A stretch of DNA of 64,000 nt from Mycobacterium pseudokansasii (GCF_900566075.1 NZ_UPHU01000001.1:372001-436000), one strand, 5' to 3'. Positions 27,225-37,475 are shown, numbered from the stretch's first letter. Numbers and translations: made by a program. Notes: generated by a model not told the origin, from the sequence alone.

Positions 27225-28589
27225 TCAAGCGCCGATCATGGCTTGGCCGCAGACCCGAATAACGTTGCCGGTAACCGCATTCGACGCCGGGCTGGCGAAA
27301 TAGGCGATGGTCTCGGCCACGTCGACGGGCTGCCCTCCCTGCATCAGCGAGTTCAGCCGCCGGCCCACCTCGCGGGTGGCCAGCGGGATGGCCGCCGTCA
27401 TCTGGGTTTCGATGAATCCCGGCGCGACGGCGTTGATGGTGATGTCCCTGTCGGCCAGCCCGGGCGCCAGCGCCTGGGTGATGCCGATCATCCCGGCCTT
27501 GGTGGCGCCGTAATTGGTCTGCCCGCGGTTGCCTGCGATGCCGGCGATCGACGACAACCCGACGATTCGCCCGCCCTCTCCGATGCTGCCGTTTCCGACC
27601 AGGCCCTCGATCAACCGAAGGGGGGCAAGCAGATTGACGGCGATGACCGAGTCCCAGCGGGCGTCGTCCATATTGGCCAGCAGCTTGTCCCGAGTGATAC
27701 CGGCGTTGTTGACCAGGATGTCGGCCTTGCCGCCGTGGTGGTCGCGCAGGTGCTCGGTGATCCTGTCAACGGCGTCGTCGGCGGTGACGTCGAGCCACAG
27801 CGGCGTGCCGCCCACGCTGCTGGCGGTCTCGGCCAAAGCCTCCTCGGCGGACTCCACGTCGATCGCCACCACCGCGGCGCCATCGCGGGCAAACACCTCG
27901 GCGATCGTCTTGCCGATCCCGCGGGCAGCGCCGGTGACGATGGCGACCTTGCCGTCGAGCGGCCGGTCCCAATCGGCCGGTGGCGTGGAATCGGCCGCCC
28001 CGACATAGAACACTTGACCGTCGACGTAGGCCGACTTGGCCGAGAGGATGAACCGCATGGTCGATTCCAGCCCGGTGGCGGCGGGCTTGGCGTCGGGCGC
28101 CAGGTACACCAACGCGACCGTGCTGCCGCGCCGCAACTCCTTGGCCAGTGAGCGGGTGAAGCCCTCCAGTGCGCGCTGCGCAATCCGTTCGTGGGTGTCG
28201 GCGATCGCTTCGGGAGTGGTGCCCACCACCGCCACCCGTGCGCAGGCGCCCAGATTGCGCAGCAGCGGCGTGAAGAATTCGTGCAGTCCCTTGAGCCCGG
28301 CCGGGTCGGTGATGCCGGTGGCGTCGAAGACCAGCCCGCCGAACGAGTCGGCCCAGCGGCCGCCGAGATTGTTGCTCACCACGTCGTAGTCATTGTGCAG
28401 AGCGGCGCGCAGCGGCTCGACCACTCGGCCGTCCCCCCCGATCAGCAGCGATCCGACCAAGGGCGGATCTCCCGGTCGATACCGGCGCAGCGTCTCGGGT
28501 TGCGGGACACCGAGTTGCTTGGCCACGAACGATCCGGGTCGAGAACTGACAACCTGCGAGAACAGATCGGACGAGAGCTTGGGAGCCAC
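27225..28589 (-). CDS. fabG4: High-molecular-weight 3-oxoacyl-ACP/CoA reductase FabG4
   Basis: A 454-residue protein, exactly the size of M. tuberculosis FabG4. The N-terminal part (1-210) is a flavodoxin-like Rossmann domain and the C-terminal part (211-454) a full short-chain dehydrogenase. The latter shows [11 protein letters not shown] (218-228), NNAGI and the catalytic Ser347, Tyr360 and Lys364. FabG4 is NADH-dependent and reduces 3-oxoacyl-CoA. The start is GTG at 28589. It is divergent from fadA2; the 166-base gap contains an inverted repeat at 28646. Confidence 0.94.
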   Translation of the reverse strand: MAPKLSSDLFSQVVSSRPGSFVAKQLGVPQPETLRRYRPGDPPLVGSLLIGGDGRVVEPLRAALHNDYDVVSNNLGGRWADSFGGLVFDATGITDPAGLKGLHEFFTPLLRNLGACARVAVVGTTPEAIADTHERIAQRALEGFTRSLAKELRRGSTVALVYLAPDAKPAATGLESTMRFILSAKSAYVDGQVFYVGAADSTPPADWDRPLDGKVAIVTGAARGIGKTIAEVFARDGAAVVAIDVESAEEALAETASSVGGTPLWLDVTADDAVDRITEHLRDHHGGKADILVNNAGITRDKLLANMDDARWDSVIAVNLLAPLRLIEGLVGNGSIGEGGRIVGLSSIAGIAGNRGQTNYGATKAGMIGITQALAPGLADRDITINAVAPGFIETQMTAAIPLATREVGRRLNSLMQGGQPVDVAETIAYFASPASNAVTGNVIRVCGQAMIGA

Positions 28590-28645
28590 AGAGCTGCCTT
28601 CCGTGTCGGGTATGCGTTGCTATAAGCAACCGTAGCGAGGACGAA

Positions 28646-28661
28646 CTTACTTGAGAGTAAG
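28646..28661. promoter_or_regulatory. Inverted repeat (TTAC-N6-GTAA type) upstream of fadA2
   Basis: CTTACT-TGAG-AGTAAG (28646-28661) is a perfect palindrome in the fabG4/fadA2 divergent gap. It contains the core TTAC-N6-GTAA, the same core found upstream of the convergently placed fadE5 (32276-32291). A single TetR-like repressor acting on both is the simplest reading; the regulator is not identified. Confidence 0.55.
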
Positions 28662-28755
28662 AACAGTGGGTAGTATGGCCTGCAACGGCTGATGCCCAAA
28701 AATCCGCAAGGCCTCCGAAATACCCAAGAACCCGCAGATACCCGGAGAACGCAAA

Positions 28756-30084
28756 GTGCCCGCAGCTGCTCAACAGAATTCCGAGTCCAAGCGTCGAGTC
28801 GCCGTCCTGGGCGGCAATCGCATTCCCTTCGCCAGGTCCGACGGCGCTTATGCCGACGCGTCCAACCAGGACATGTTCACCGCAGCGCTGGGTGGACTGG
28901 TAGACCGGTTCAACCTGCGCGGTGAACGCCTGGGTTTGGTGGCCGGCGGCGCGGTGCTCAAGCACAGCCGCGACTTCAACCTGATGCGCGAGTGTGTGCT
29001 GGGCTCGGAGTTGTCGCCGCACACCCCGGCCGTCGACCTGCAACAGGCCTGCGGCACCGGCCTGCAGGCCGCGATCGTCGCCGCCGACGGGATCGCGTCC
29101 GGTCGGTACGACGTGGCCGCTGCCGGCGGTGTGGACACCACGTCCGACCCGCCGATCGGCCTGGGTGACGACCTGCGCCGGAACCTGCTGAAGCTGCGCC
29201 GGTCCAAGTCCAATGTGCAGCGATTGAAGCTGCTGGGCACTCTGCCGGCCAACCTCGGCGTGGAGATCCCGGCCAACAGCGAGCCGCGTACCGGGTTGTC
29301 CATGGGAGAGCATGCGGCCATCACCACCAAGCAACTGGGCATCAAACGCGTCGACCAGGACGAGCTGGCCGCAGCCAGCCATCGCAATATGGCTAACGCC
29401 TACGACCGCGGATTCTTCGACGACCTGGTCACGCCATTCCTGGGGCTGTACCGCGACGACAATATGCGGCCCGACTCCAGCGCCGAGAAATTAGCCGCCT
29501 TGCGCCCGGTTTTCGGGGTGAAGGCCGGCGATGCGACGATGACGGCGGGTAATTCGACTCCGCTGACCGACGGCGCCTCCGCCGTGTTGCTGTCCAGCGA
29601 GCAGTGGGCGGCCGACCACTCGCTGTCACCGCTGGCCTACCTCGTCGACGCCGAGACCGCGGCCGTCGACTATGTCAACGGCAGCGACGGCCTGCTGATG
29701 GCGCCCACCTACGCCGTGCCGCGGCTCCTGGCGCGAAACGGGTTGAGCCTGCAGGATTTCGACTTCTACGAGATCCATGAGGCGTTTGCTTCGGTGGTGC
29801 TGGCGCACCTGCAGGCATGGGAATCCGAGGAGTACTGCAAGCAGCGGTTGGGCCTTGACGCCGCGCTCGGCGCGATCGATCGCTCCAAGCTCAACGTCAA
29901 CGGTTCGTCATTGGCTGCCGGTCACCCCTTCGCCGCGACGGGTGGACGGATCCTGGCTCAGGCCGCCAAGCAATTGAATGAGAAGAAGGCGACGGGCAAA
30001 GGCAGCTCGGCTAAGCCCCTTCGTGCACTGATCTCGATCTGTGCGGCCGGTGGCCAGGGTGTAGCCGCGATCCTCGAGGCCTGA
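28756..30084 (+). CDS. fadA2: Acetyl-CoA acyltransferase (thiolase) FadA2
   Basis: A 442-residue thiolase that cleaves 3-ketoacyl-CoA in beta-oxidation or condenses acetyl-CoA. The nucleophilic Cys99 lies in DLQQACGTGLQAAI, the catalytic His in SLAAGHPFAATGG near residue 395 and the second Cys in ISICAAGGQG near the C-terminus. The start is GTG at 28756, giving a length close to Rv0243 (440). With fabG4 and fadE5 on the other strand this forms a compact fatty-acid module. It is terminated by a strong hairpin at 30280. Confidence 0.93.
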   Translation: MPAAAQQNSESKRRVAVLGGNRIPFARSDGAYADASNQDMFTAALGGLVDRFNLRGERLGLVAGGAVLKHSRDFNLMRECVLGSELSPHTPAVDLQQACGTGLQAAIVAADGIASGRYDVAAAGGVDTTSDPPIGLGDDLRRNLLKLRRSKSNVQRLKLLGTLPANLGVEIPANSEPRTGLSMGEHAAITTKQLGIKRVDQDELAAASHRNMANAYDRGFFDDLVTPFLGLYRDDNMRPDSSAEKLAALRPVFGVKAGDATMTAGNSTPLTDGASAVLLSSEQWAADHSLSPLAYLVDAETAAVDYVNGSDGLLMAPTYAVPRLLARNGLSLQDFDFYEIHEAFASVVLAHLQAWESEEYCKQRLGLDAALGAIDRSKLNVNGSSLAAGHPFAATGGRILAQAAKQLNEKKATGKGSSAKPLRALISICAAGGQGVAAILEA

Positions 30085-30279
30085 CAAGGTCTGAACAAGG
30101 CGCCCAAAGTCCGCGAAACGAAAAGATTTGTCGGCGGGTTTATTACCCGGAGCCGATGGGTAATTGTTAGCTCGGATAGCCCCGCGTTGTGGTCTGACCC
30201 CCCGACCCCGGCCGCAGCGCGGGGCAATCCGTTGGTCGACCGCCGGTCGGCAGTCCTTTCGACGGGCGTACGAAAAAGG

Positions 30280-30316
30280 CCGCCGCTGGAGCGAGGGGAT
30301 CCAGCGGCGGTCTTTT
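30280..30316 (+). terminator. Intrinsic terminator of fadA2
   Basis: CCGCCGCTGG (30280-30289), 11-base loop, CCAGCGGCGG (30301-30310), then TCTTTTCC: a perfect 10-base stem with a short U-tract. An A-run (30273-30277) precedes it, so it could also act for the minus strand. Confidence 0.8.
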
Positions 30317-30334
30317 CCGGATGCCCCACAGACG

Positions 30335-30370
30335 CAGATCCCCCGTTTCAACGACGAAACGGGGGATCTG
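30335..30370 (-). terminator. Perfect 15-bp stem-loop downstream of fadE5
   Basis: CAGATCCCCCGTTTC (30335-30349) pairs perfectly with GAAACGGGGGATCTG (30356-30370) around a 6-base loop, 20 bases beyond the fadE5 stop. No T-tract follows, the so-called I-shaped type common in mycobacteria. Together with the fadA2 hairpin it insulates the two convergent genes. Confidence 0.75.
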
Positions 30371-30389
30371 GCTCTTGTATGAGTGCTTT

Positions 30390-32225
30390 TTAGAAAGCGG
30401 CCTCGTCGAGCTCCATGATGTCGTTGTCCAGGGCCTCGATCACCTCGCGGGTGCTGGTCAGCAGCGGCAGGAAGTTCTTGGCGAAGAACGACGCCACCGC
30501 AACCTTGCCCTCGTAGTAGGCGCGCTCGTCCCCGGTGGCACCGGCGTCGAGAGCCTCCACCGCCACCGCGGCCTGGCGCTGCAACAGCCAGCCGATGACC
30601 AGGTCACCGACGCTCATCAGGAACCGCACCGAACCGAGGCCCACCTTGTAGAGGCTGGTGACGTCCTGCTGAGCGGCCATCAAGTAGCCGGTCATCGCGG
30701 CCGCCATGGCCTGGACGTCGGTGAGCGCCTTGGCCAGCAGCGCCCGTTCGGCCTTCAGCCGGCCGTTACCGGACTCGCTGTCGACGAACTCCTGGATCTG
30801 GCCCGATACGTGGGCCAGCGCGACACCCTTGTCCCGGACGATCTTGCGGAAGAAGAAGTCCTGCGCCTGGATGGCGGTGGTGCCCTCGTAGAGGGAGTCG
30901 ATCTTGGCGTCCCGGATGTACTGCTCGATCGGGTAGTCCTGGAGGAAGCCGGAGCCACCGAGGGTCTGCAGACTCTCGGTGAGCTTGGCATAGGCCTGCT
31001 CGGAACCCACACCCTTGACGATCGGCAGCATGAGGTCGTTGACCTTGGCGGCCAGCTTGGCGTCCACGCCGTGCACCGCCTCGGCAACCGCCGCATCCTG
31101 GAACGTCGCAGTGTAGATGTAGAGCGCACGCAGACCCTCGGCGTACGCCTTCTGGGTCATCAGCGAGCGTCGCACGTCGGGGTGATGCGTGATGGTCACC
31201 CGCGGCGCGGTCTTGTCTGTCATCTGGGTAAGGTCGGCGCCCTGCACGCGCGACTTCGCATATTCCAGCGCGTTCAGGTAGCCCGTCGACAGCGTTGCGA
31301 TGGCCTTGGTGCCGACCATCATGCGGGCCTGCTCGATGACTTCGAACATCTGTGCGATGCCGTTGTGCACCTCGCCGACCAGCCAGCCCTTGGCGGGCAC
31401 ACCGTGCTGGCCCAGCGACAGCTCACAGGTCGCCGACACCTTGAGACCCATCTTGTGTTCGACATTGGTGACGAAGACGCCATTACGCTCGCCCAACTCG
31501 CCGGTCTCGAAGTCGAACAGGAACTTCGGCACGAAAAACAGTGACAGCCCCTTGGTGCCCGGACCCGCACCCTCGGGGCGGGCCAACACCAGATGGAAGA
31601 TGTTCTCGAACAGGTCACCGGAATCACCGGAGGTGATGAACCGCTTGACGCCGTCGATGTGCCACGAGCCGTCCTCCTGCTGAACGGCCTTGGTGCGTCC
31701 GGCGCCCACGTCCGAGCCCGCGTCCGGCTCGGTGAGCACCATCGTCGAGCCCCAGCCGCGCTCGGCAGCCAGCACGGCCCACTTCTTCTGCTCCTCGGTG
31801 CCCAGGTGGTAGAGGATGTTGGAGAAGCCGCCGCCGCTGGCATACATCCACACCGCCGGGTTGGCGCCCAGAAAGTGCTCGTGCAGCGCCCAGACCAACG
31901 CCTTGGGCATCGGCATCCCGCCCAGGGCCTCCTCGACACCGGCCTTGTCCCAGCCGCCGTCCATCACCGCGCGGACGGAATCCTTGAACGCCTCCGGCAG
32001 CGTCACCGAGTGCGTCTTCGGGTCGAATACCGGCGGGTTGCGGTCGCCCTCGATGAACGACGCGGCCACCGGTCCCTCAGCCAATCGGCTGACCTCGACC
32101 AGCATTTCCCGGGCGGTGTCGACGTCCAGGTCACTGAACTCGCCCTTGCCCAAAGCCTTGTCAACGCCCAACATCTCGAACAGGGTGAAAACCTGGTCGC
32201 GGACGTTGCTCTTGTAGTGGCTCAC
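30390..32225 (-). CDS. fadE5: Acyl-CoA dehydrogenase FadE5
   Basis: A 611-residue dehydrogenase, identical in length to M. tuberculosis FadE5 and very similar to it by eye. It oxidises a broad range of saturated acyl-CoAs at the alpha,beta position. Visible segments are [19 protein letters not shown] (substrate/FAD loop), [28 protein letters not shown] and [16 protein letters not shown]. The GTG at 32225 ([10 protein letters not shown]) has GAGGAGG upstream and restores the family N-terminus; nine further codons are open but unsupported. An operator-like palindrome lies 50 bases upstream. Confidence 0.95.
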   Translation of the reverse strand: MSHYKSNVRDQVFTLFEMLGVDKALGKGEFSDLDVDTAREMLVEVSRLAEGPVAASFIEGDRNPPVFDPKTHSVTLPEAFKDSVRAVMDGGWDKAGVEEALGGMPMPKALVWALHEHFLGANPAVWMYASGGGFSNILYHLGTEEQKKWAVLAAERGWGSTMVLTEPDAGSDVGAGRTKAVQQEDGSWHIDGVKRFITSGDSGDLFENIFHLVLARPEGAGPGTKGLSLFFVPKFLFDFETGELGERNGVFVTNVEHKMGLKVSATCELSLGQHGVPAKGWLVGEVHNGIAQMFEVIEQARMMVGTKAIATLSTGYLNALEYAKSRVQGADLTQMTDKTAPRVTITHHPDVRRSLMTQKAYAEGLRALYIYTATFQDAAVAEAVHGVDAKLAAKVNDLMLPIVKGVGSEQAYAKLTESLQTLGGSGFLQDYPIEQYIRDAKIDSLYEGTTAIQAQDFFFRKIVRDKGVALAHVSGQIQEFVDSESGNGRLKAERALLAKALTDVQAMAAAMTGYLMAAQQDVTSLYKVGLGSVRFLMSVGDLVIGWLLQRQAAVAVEALDAGATGDERAYYEGKVAVASFFAKNFLPLLTSTREVIEALDNDIMELDEAAF

Positions 32226-32275
32226 TACGGTCCTCCTCGTTGAGAATGCCACTTGCGGTTGGGTACTAGGTCTAA

Positions 32276-32291
32276 GTTACCCACCAGTAAC
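32276..32291. promoter_or_regulatory. Inverted repeat (TTAC-N6-GTAA type) upstream of fadE5
   Basis: GTTAC-CCACCA-GTAAC (32276-32291) is a perfect palindrome 50 bases before the fadE5 start. The TTAC-N6-GTAA core equals that at the fadA2 promoter (28646-28661), while the spacer differs. An AT-rich run (TTAAAATATAT, 32296-32306) just upstream may be part of the promoter. Confidence 0.55.
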
Positions 32292-32360
32292 ACCGTTAAA
32301 ATATATCGGCGACGTAGTTGTACGCAAGTAGATGTGAGCTATATTTCACGTGCGAACCAA

Positions 32361-32372
32361 CCAACCGGTTGG
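32361..32372. promoter_or_regulatory. CCAACCGGTTGG palindrome in the 429-base gap before the flavin reductase gene
   Basis: A perfect 12-base palindrome sits in the otherwise empty region 32292-32720 between the divergent fadE5 and flavin reductase genes. No gene is supported in that gap: several short frames are open but none has a ribosome-binding site or domain. A regulator-binding site is a guess from symmetry and context. Confidence 0.4.
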
Positions 32373-32714
32373 ATCCGCCGCGTCGGCATCCCCGGCAGGC
32401 CCTGCTACCTGCGACGATGATGCTCACTGTCGCGAACGGGTGTCGCGGCGTTACCGGTAGTGGATCTGCAGACCCCGACCGGTCACCGGCACAGCACCCG
32501 GCGTGAGGCCGCCCGGCAAACGGGGCTTCTGTGTGACCAGCCACCGCGTGTCCGAGAGCTCGTGGGCAGGATTCGCGGGGCGGCGCGGCGGCTGTCCGCA
32601 GTGCCGCAGGCGGACTACGACCCGGATGTGGCATCCCAGTACGGATACGTCCTCGATATCGCGCCGGGTAGTGTCGGCTGCGAGAAATCCGTCCTCGGCT
32701 CGAGGGGCGAATGA

Positions 32715-33209
<495 letters not shown>

Positions 33210-33287
33210 GCGCCGGTCGGCCCACCGCGGTGACGGAGCCTGCGGTCAAGGGCGGCACCTGTGCGGCAGCCCGCTTCAGGCTGGCCG

Positions 33288-33443
33288 CTACGGGCGCTCG
33301 GCCAACTCATCCCGGAACCCCTGGATGCGGCCCTCGATTTCGGCCGCGTCTTCATGTCGTCCTTCTTTGTGCGCGAGTTCCGCGCGCACCGACAACTCCC
33401 TGATTGCGGTTCGAATGTCGTTAATGCTCTTGGTTTCCCGCAT
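33288..33443 (-). CDS. Small helical protein of unknown function (51 residues)
   Basis: An open frame starting at the second of two adjacent ATGs (33443), four bases after AGGAGG (33448-33453 region on the complement). The product, MRETKSINDIRTAIRELS and on to GFRDELAERP, is charged and strongly helical, like a short coiled coil, with no cysteine or membrane segment. I do not recognise it. The good ribosome-binding site and amphipathic heptad pattern are the only support. It lies in the place of Rv0246, between the flavin reductase gene and sdhB. Confidence 0.5.
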   Translation of the reverse strand: MRETKSINDIRTAIRELSVRAELAHKEGRHEDAAEIEGRIQGFRDELAERP

Positions 33444-33554
33444 CATTCCTCCTGCCTTTCCGGCTGCGGACAGGCTTGACCCCACGTCACGCACATGGGA
33501 GGGGTACCCGATGCCGCTGTCGGCCTAACGGCCGGAGGTGAGTCCCCGAACTAG

Positions 33555-34301
33555 CTAGCGCCGGAACAGCTTGTTACCCAGCCAGACGACGGGGTCGTAT
33601 TTGCGGTCGACCACGCGCTCCTTCATCGGGATCAGCGCATTGTCGGTGATCTTGATGTTTTCCGGGCACACCTCGGTGCAGCATTTGGTGATGTTGCAGT
33701 ATCCCAGTCCGTGAGCTTCCTGGGCTTCCTTGCGCCGGTCGCGGGTGTCCAGCGGATGCATCTCTAGTTCGGCGATCCGCATCAAGAATCGCGGCCCGGC
33801 AAATGCTTGCTTGTTTTCCTCGTGGTCGCGGATGACGTGGCAGACGTTCTGGCACAGGAAGCACTCAATGCACTTGCGGAACTCCTGCGAGCGCTGGACA
33901 TCGGCCTGCGCCATCCGGTACCCGCCCGGCTGCAGATCCTTCGGTGGCGCGAAAGACGGTATCTCGCGGGCTTTTTCGTAGTTAAACGAGACGTCGGTGA
34001 CGAGATCGCGGATCACCGGGAAGGTGCGCAACGGCGTGACGGTGACCACCTCGTCCTCGGCGAACGTCGACATCCGGGTCATACACATCAATCGCGGCCT
34101 GCCGTTGATCTCCGCCGAGCACGATCCGCACTTGCCGGCCTTGCAGTTCCATCGCACCGCCAGGTCGGGCGTCTGGGTTTGCTGCAGACGGTGGATGACG
34201 TCGAGCACCACTTCGCCCTCGTTGACCTCGACGGTGAAGTCGCGGAGCTCGCCGCCGCTCTCGTCGCCACGCCACACTCGCAAGCACGCGTTGTAGCCCA
34301 T
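33555..34301 (-). CDS. sdhB: Succinate dehydrogenase 1 iron-sulfur subunit
   Basis: A 248-residue electron-transfer subunit, equal in length to Rv0247c. The [2Fe-2S] cluster is held by Cys53, Cys58, Cys61 and Cys73 (WNCKAGKCGSCSAEING). The two C-terminal clusters use Cys144/147/150 with Cys154 (CIECFLCQNVCH) and Cys202, Cys208 and Cys212 (CCTEVCP). It passes electrons from the flavoprotein to the membrane anchor. Its ATG overlaps the sdhA stop (TAATG), so the subunits are translationally coupled. A membrane-anchor gene lies upstream of sdhA. Confidence 0.93.
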   Translation of the reverse strand: MGYNACLRVWRGDESGGELRDFTVEVNEGEVVLDVIHRLQQTQTPDLAVRWNCKAGKCGSCSAEINGRPRLMCMTRMSTFAEDEVVTVTPLRTFPVIRDLVTDVSFNYEKAREIPSFAPPKDLQPGGYRMAQADVQRSQEFRKCIECFLCQNVCHVIRDHEENKQAFAGPRFLMRIAELEMHPLDTRDRRKEAQEAHGLGYCNITKCCTEVCPENIKITDNALIPMKERVVDRKYDPVVWLGNKLFRR

Positions 34302-36235
34302 TACGCTCTCCGTCCCGGATGGTCAGCCAACTCTTCGTCGGTGTAGTACTTCTCCAGCTCGGAAATCTCGAAGAGTTCCAGCAAGTCCGGTCGCATCGGC
34401 ACCTGTGACTCCCGCGTGATGGTGATATGGGGACCGTCGCCGGTGTCGCCATCGCCCGCGGCGCGGCAGACCAGCAAGGTGTTGCGCCAGTTGGCGTCCA
34501 TGCCGGGATGATCGTCACGGGTATGACCGCCCCGGCTTTCGCTGCGTTGCCGTGCGGCCCGGGCCACGCACTCGCTGACCAGCAGCATATTGCGCAGGTC
34601 GATGGCCAGGTTCCAGGCCGGGTTGTATTGACGATGCCCTTCTACCTGCACCTTCTGGTATCGCCTCCACAGCTCGTCCAGCAGTGTCAATGCCCGGGTG
34701 ATCTCGTCTTCTTTGCGGATGATGCCGACCAGGTCGTTCATCACGTGCTGCAAATCCATCTGCAGTGCATACGGGTTCTCCGGCGCCGAACCGTCCGTCG
34801 GCCCCTCGAACGGCTTGAGCGCCTGCTTGGCGGCGGCGTCGACGGCCTCCGATGAAATCGTCGGACGGCTGCTCAGGGCCCGCACATAGTCGGCCGCACC
34901 CAAGCCCGCCCGCCGGCCGAAAACCAGCAGGTCCGACAGCGAGTTCCCGCCCAGCCGGTTGGAGCCGTGCATACCGCCTGAGCACTCGCCGGCGGCGAAC
35001 AGCCCGGGAACCGTGGCCGCGCCGGTGTCGGCGTCCACCTCGACGCCGCCCATCACGTAGTGGCAGGTGGGCCCGACTTCCATCGGCTCCTTGGTGATGT
35101 CCACCCCGGCCAGCTCCATGAACTGGTGATACATCGACGGCAGCCGCCGTTTGATCTCCTCGGGCGTCAGCCGGGATGCGATGTCCAAGTAGACGCCGCC
35201 GTGCGGGGTGCCCCGGCCGGCTTTGACTTCGGAGTTGATCGCCCGCGCTACCTCATCGCGGGGCAGCAGGTCAGGGGTTCGGCGGGCCGAGTCGTTGTCC
35301 TTGAGCCACTGGTCGGCTTCTTGCTCGCTCTCGGCATACTGGCCTTTGAACACCGGCGGGATGTAGTCGAACATGAACCGCTTGCCCTCGGAGTTCTTCA
35401 GGACCCCGCCGTCGCCGCGCACACCCTCGGTGACCAGGATCCCCTTCACGCTGGGCGGCCACACCATGCCGGTCGGGTGGAACTGGACGAACTCCATGTT
35501 GATCAGCGACGCGCCGGCCCGCAGCGCCAGCGCGTGCCCGTCGCCGGTGTACTCCCAGGAGTTGGACGTCACCTTGAACGACTTGCCGATCCCGCCGGTG
35601 GCCAGCACCACCGCGGGTGCCTCGAACAGGATGAACCGGCCGCTTTCGCGCCAGTAGCCGAACGCTCCGGCGATCCGTTCTTCGTGCTCCGGACCGTCTT
35701 TGAGCAACTCGGTGATCGTGCATTCGGCGAACACCCTGATCCGCGCCTCGTAGTCGCCGAGTTCGGCGTAATCCTCCTGCTGCAGCGAGACGATCTTCTG
35801 CTGCATGGTGCGGATCAACTCCAAGCCGGTGCGGTCACCGACGTGGGCCAGCCGTGGGTAGGTGTGGCCGCCGAAGTTGCGCTGACTGATCTTGCCGTCT
35901 TTGAGGCGGTCGAACAGGGCGCCGTAGGTCTCCAGCTCCCAGACGCGGTCCGGCGCCTCCTTGGCATGCAGTTCGGCCATGCGCCAGTTGTTCAGGAACT
36001 TGCCGCCGCGCATGGTGTCGCCAAAATGGGTCTGCCAGTTGTCTTTCGGGTTGGTGTTGCCCATCGCGGCCGCGCAGCCGCCCTCGGCCATCACCGTGTG
36101 GGCCTTGCCGAACAGCGACTTGCACACCACCGCGACCTTCAAGCCGCGCTCACGTGCCTCGATGACCGCCCGCAACCCTGCGCCGCCGGCACCGATGACG
36201 ACCACGTCGTAGGAGTGCCGTTCGACCTCAACCAT
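34301..36235 (-). CDS. sdhA: Succinate dehydrogenase 1 flavoprotein subunit
   Basis: A 644-residue FAD subunit that oxidises succinate to fumarate. The dinucleotide fold VVIGAGGAGLRAVIEA is at the N-terminus, followed by the FAD-attachment segment FGKAHTVMAEGGCAA. The substrate/active-site region contains EFVQFHPTGM, and SGGMHGSNRLGGNSLSDLL closes the FAD site. The ATG is at 36235. With the membrane and Fe-S genes it forms the Sdh1 complex (Rv0247c-Rv0249c type), which in mycobacteria feeds menaquinone. Confidence 0.94.
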   Translation of the reverse strand: MVEVERHSYDVVVIGAGGAGLRAVIEARERGLKVAVVCKSLFGKAHTVMAEGGCAAAMGNTNPKDNWQTHFGDTMRGGKFLNNWRMAELHAKEAPDRVWELETYGALFDRLKDGKISQRNFGGHTYPRLAHVGDRTGLELIRTMQQKIVSLQQEDYAELGDYEARIRVFAECTITELLKDGPEHEERIAGAFGYWRESGRFILFEAPAVVLATGGIGKSFKVTSNSWEYTGDGHALALRAGASLINMEFVQFHPTGMVWPPSVKGILVTEGVRGDGGVLKNSEGKRFMFDYIPPVFKGQYAESEQEADQWLKDNDSARRTPDLLPRDEVARAINSEVKAGRGTPHGGVYLDIASRLTPEEIKRRLPSMYHQFMELAGVDITKEPMEVGPTCHYVMGGVEVDADTGAATVPGLFAAGECSGGMHGSNRLGGNSLSDLLVFGRRAGLGAADYVRALSSRPTISSEAVDAAAKQALKPFEGPTDGSAPENPYALQMDLQHVMNDLVGIIRKEDEITRALTLLDELWRRYQKVQVEGHRQYNPAWNLAIDLRNMLLVSECVARAARQRSESRGGHTRDDHPGMDANWRNTLLVCRAAGDGDTGDGPHITITRESQVPMRPDLLELFEISELEKYYTDEELADHPGRRA

Positions 36236-36275
36236 GAAACCTCGCTAGCTTAAATTCTGACAATCTTGAAATGGC

Positions 36276-37100
36276 TTATTGGCCAATAAATCTCAAGTCA
36301 GTGATGGTTCCGGTAGCCACCAGCATGATGTAGAAGTCGGTCAGCGACAGCGTGCCCAGGGTGATCCACGCGAAGAGCATGTGCCGGGTGTTGAGCTTGC
36401 TGACCTGCGTCCAGATCCAATACCGGACCGGGTGTTTGGAGAAATGCTTGAGACGGCCGCCGGTCACGTGCCGGCATGAATGGCAGGAGACCGTGTAGGC
36501 CCACAGCAGCAGCACGTTGGTCACCAAAATGACGTTGCCCAAACCGAAGCCGAAACCGGACGGTGAATGGAAGGCCATGACCGCGTCGTAGGTGTTGATC
36601 ACCGACACCACCACGGCAATGTAGAAGAAGTACCGGTGGCTGTTCTGGATGATCAGCGGAAGCCGGGTTTCGCCGGTGTAATGGGCCCGCGGCTCAGGTA
36701 CCGCGCAACCGGTCGGTGACTGCCACACCGACCGGTAGTAGGCCTTGCGGTAGTAGTAGCAGGTCAGCCGGAAACCCAGTAGGAACGGTAATACCAGCAT
36801 TCCCAACGGAATCCACCACGGGAAGTGCCCGAACCAGACGCCGAGGTGACTCGCGCCAGGCTCGCAGGACGCGCTGACGCACGGTGAGTAGAACGGCGTC
36901 AGGTAGTGGTATTTCTCGACCCAGTAGCCGCTACCCCAAAATGCCCGGGTGGTCGCATAGACGATGAACGCCAGGAATCCGATGTTGGTGACCAGCGGTG
37001 CCCACCACCAGGTGTCGGTGCGCAGGGTCCGTTCGGGGATTTGCGCCCGGGTGGTTGAGAAAACGCCGGTAGCAGGACGGTTCGCCGTGGGTGCGCTCAT
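36276..37100 (-). CDS. sdhC: Succinate dehydrogenase 1 membrane anchor subunit
   Basis: A 274-residue polytopic protein with about five membrane helices, as in the single large anchor of Sdh1-type complexes (Rv0249c, 273). Conserved histidines suitable for haem or quinone binding occur in helices (for example SCHSCRHVTGG and KHFSKHPVRYW). It anchors SdhA/SdhB and reduces menaquinone. The gene lies 40 bases upstream of sdhA and 78 bases downstream of the small Rv0250c-like gene, consistent with one operon. Confidence 0.88.
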   Translation of the reverse strand: MSAPTANRPATGVFSTTRAQIPERTLRTDTWWWAPLVTNIGFLAFIVYATTRAFWGSGYWVEKYHYLTPFYSPCVSASCEPGASHLGVWFGHFPWWIPLGMLVLPFLLGFRLTCYYYRKAYYRSVWQSPTGCAVPEPRAHYTGETRLPLIIQNSHRYFFYIAVVVSVINTYDAVMAFHSPSGFGFGLGNVILVTNVLLLWAYTVSCHSCRHVTGGRLKHFSKHPVRYWIWTQVSKLNTRHMLFAWITLGTLSLTDFYIMLVATGTITDLRFIGQ

Positions 37101-37113
37101 CTGGTGTGATCCT

Positions 37114-37136
37114 CTTCGAGTGGTATCTCGTCGAAG
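37114..37136. promoter_or_regulatory. Imperfect inverted repeat in front of the sdh anchor gene
   Basis: CTTCGAG (37114-37120), TGGTAT, CTCGTCGAAG (37127-37136) is an inverted repeat with a single-base bulge, 14 bases upstream of the anchor-gene ATG. It could be a binding site or an mRNA hairpin near the start codon. A second palindrome, AGAGGGCCCTCT (37147-37158), lies just beyond it. Confidence 0.35.
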
Positions 37137-37178
37137 GGTACACAGATAGAGGGCCCTCTTTTCGGCGGGGTTTGGTTG

Positions 37179-37475
37179 TCAGTATCTACTGTGACCGCCG
37201 ACACCTTCGTCGTCGACGTCGCGCCAGAAATCGCGGTCGTAGTCGGTGTCGGGGATGGCGATCTTCTCGCCGGAATACTGGGCATCGGCGCGATCCAGGT
37301 CCAACTCAGAAACATCGGTGTCGAGCAATTCGATGTCGGTGAGGATCCGGTCGGCGTCGATGACGATGCGGCGCATCGCCGGGTCGTCGCCGTATCGCGA
37401 CTTCAACGAGGTCACGCATCGCCGCAGACCGCCGATGAGGTCGTGCAGTTCGGCGATTTCAGCAGAGGCGGACAA
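37179..37475 (-). CDS. Small conserved protein of unknown function (Rv0250c orthologue)
   Basis: About 98 residues, acidic, with no membrane segment: AEIAELHDLIGGLRRCV at the N-terminus and DTDYDRDFWRDVDDEGV at the C-terminus. The most likely start is TTG at 37475, five bases after AGGGAG; no ATG or GTG gives the family length, and Rv0250c is 97 residues. It leads the sdh1 operon, so a role in assembly or control of Sdh1 is conceivable but unproven. Its untranslated leader carries a 19-base tandem duplication. Confidence 0.8.
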   Translation of the reverse strand: MSASAEIAELHDLIGGLRRCVTSLKSRYGDDPAMRRIVIDADRILTDIELLDTDVSELDLDRADAQYSGEKIAIPDTDYDRDFWRDVDDEGVGGHSRY

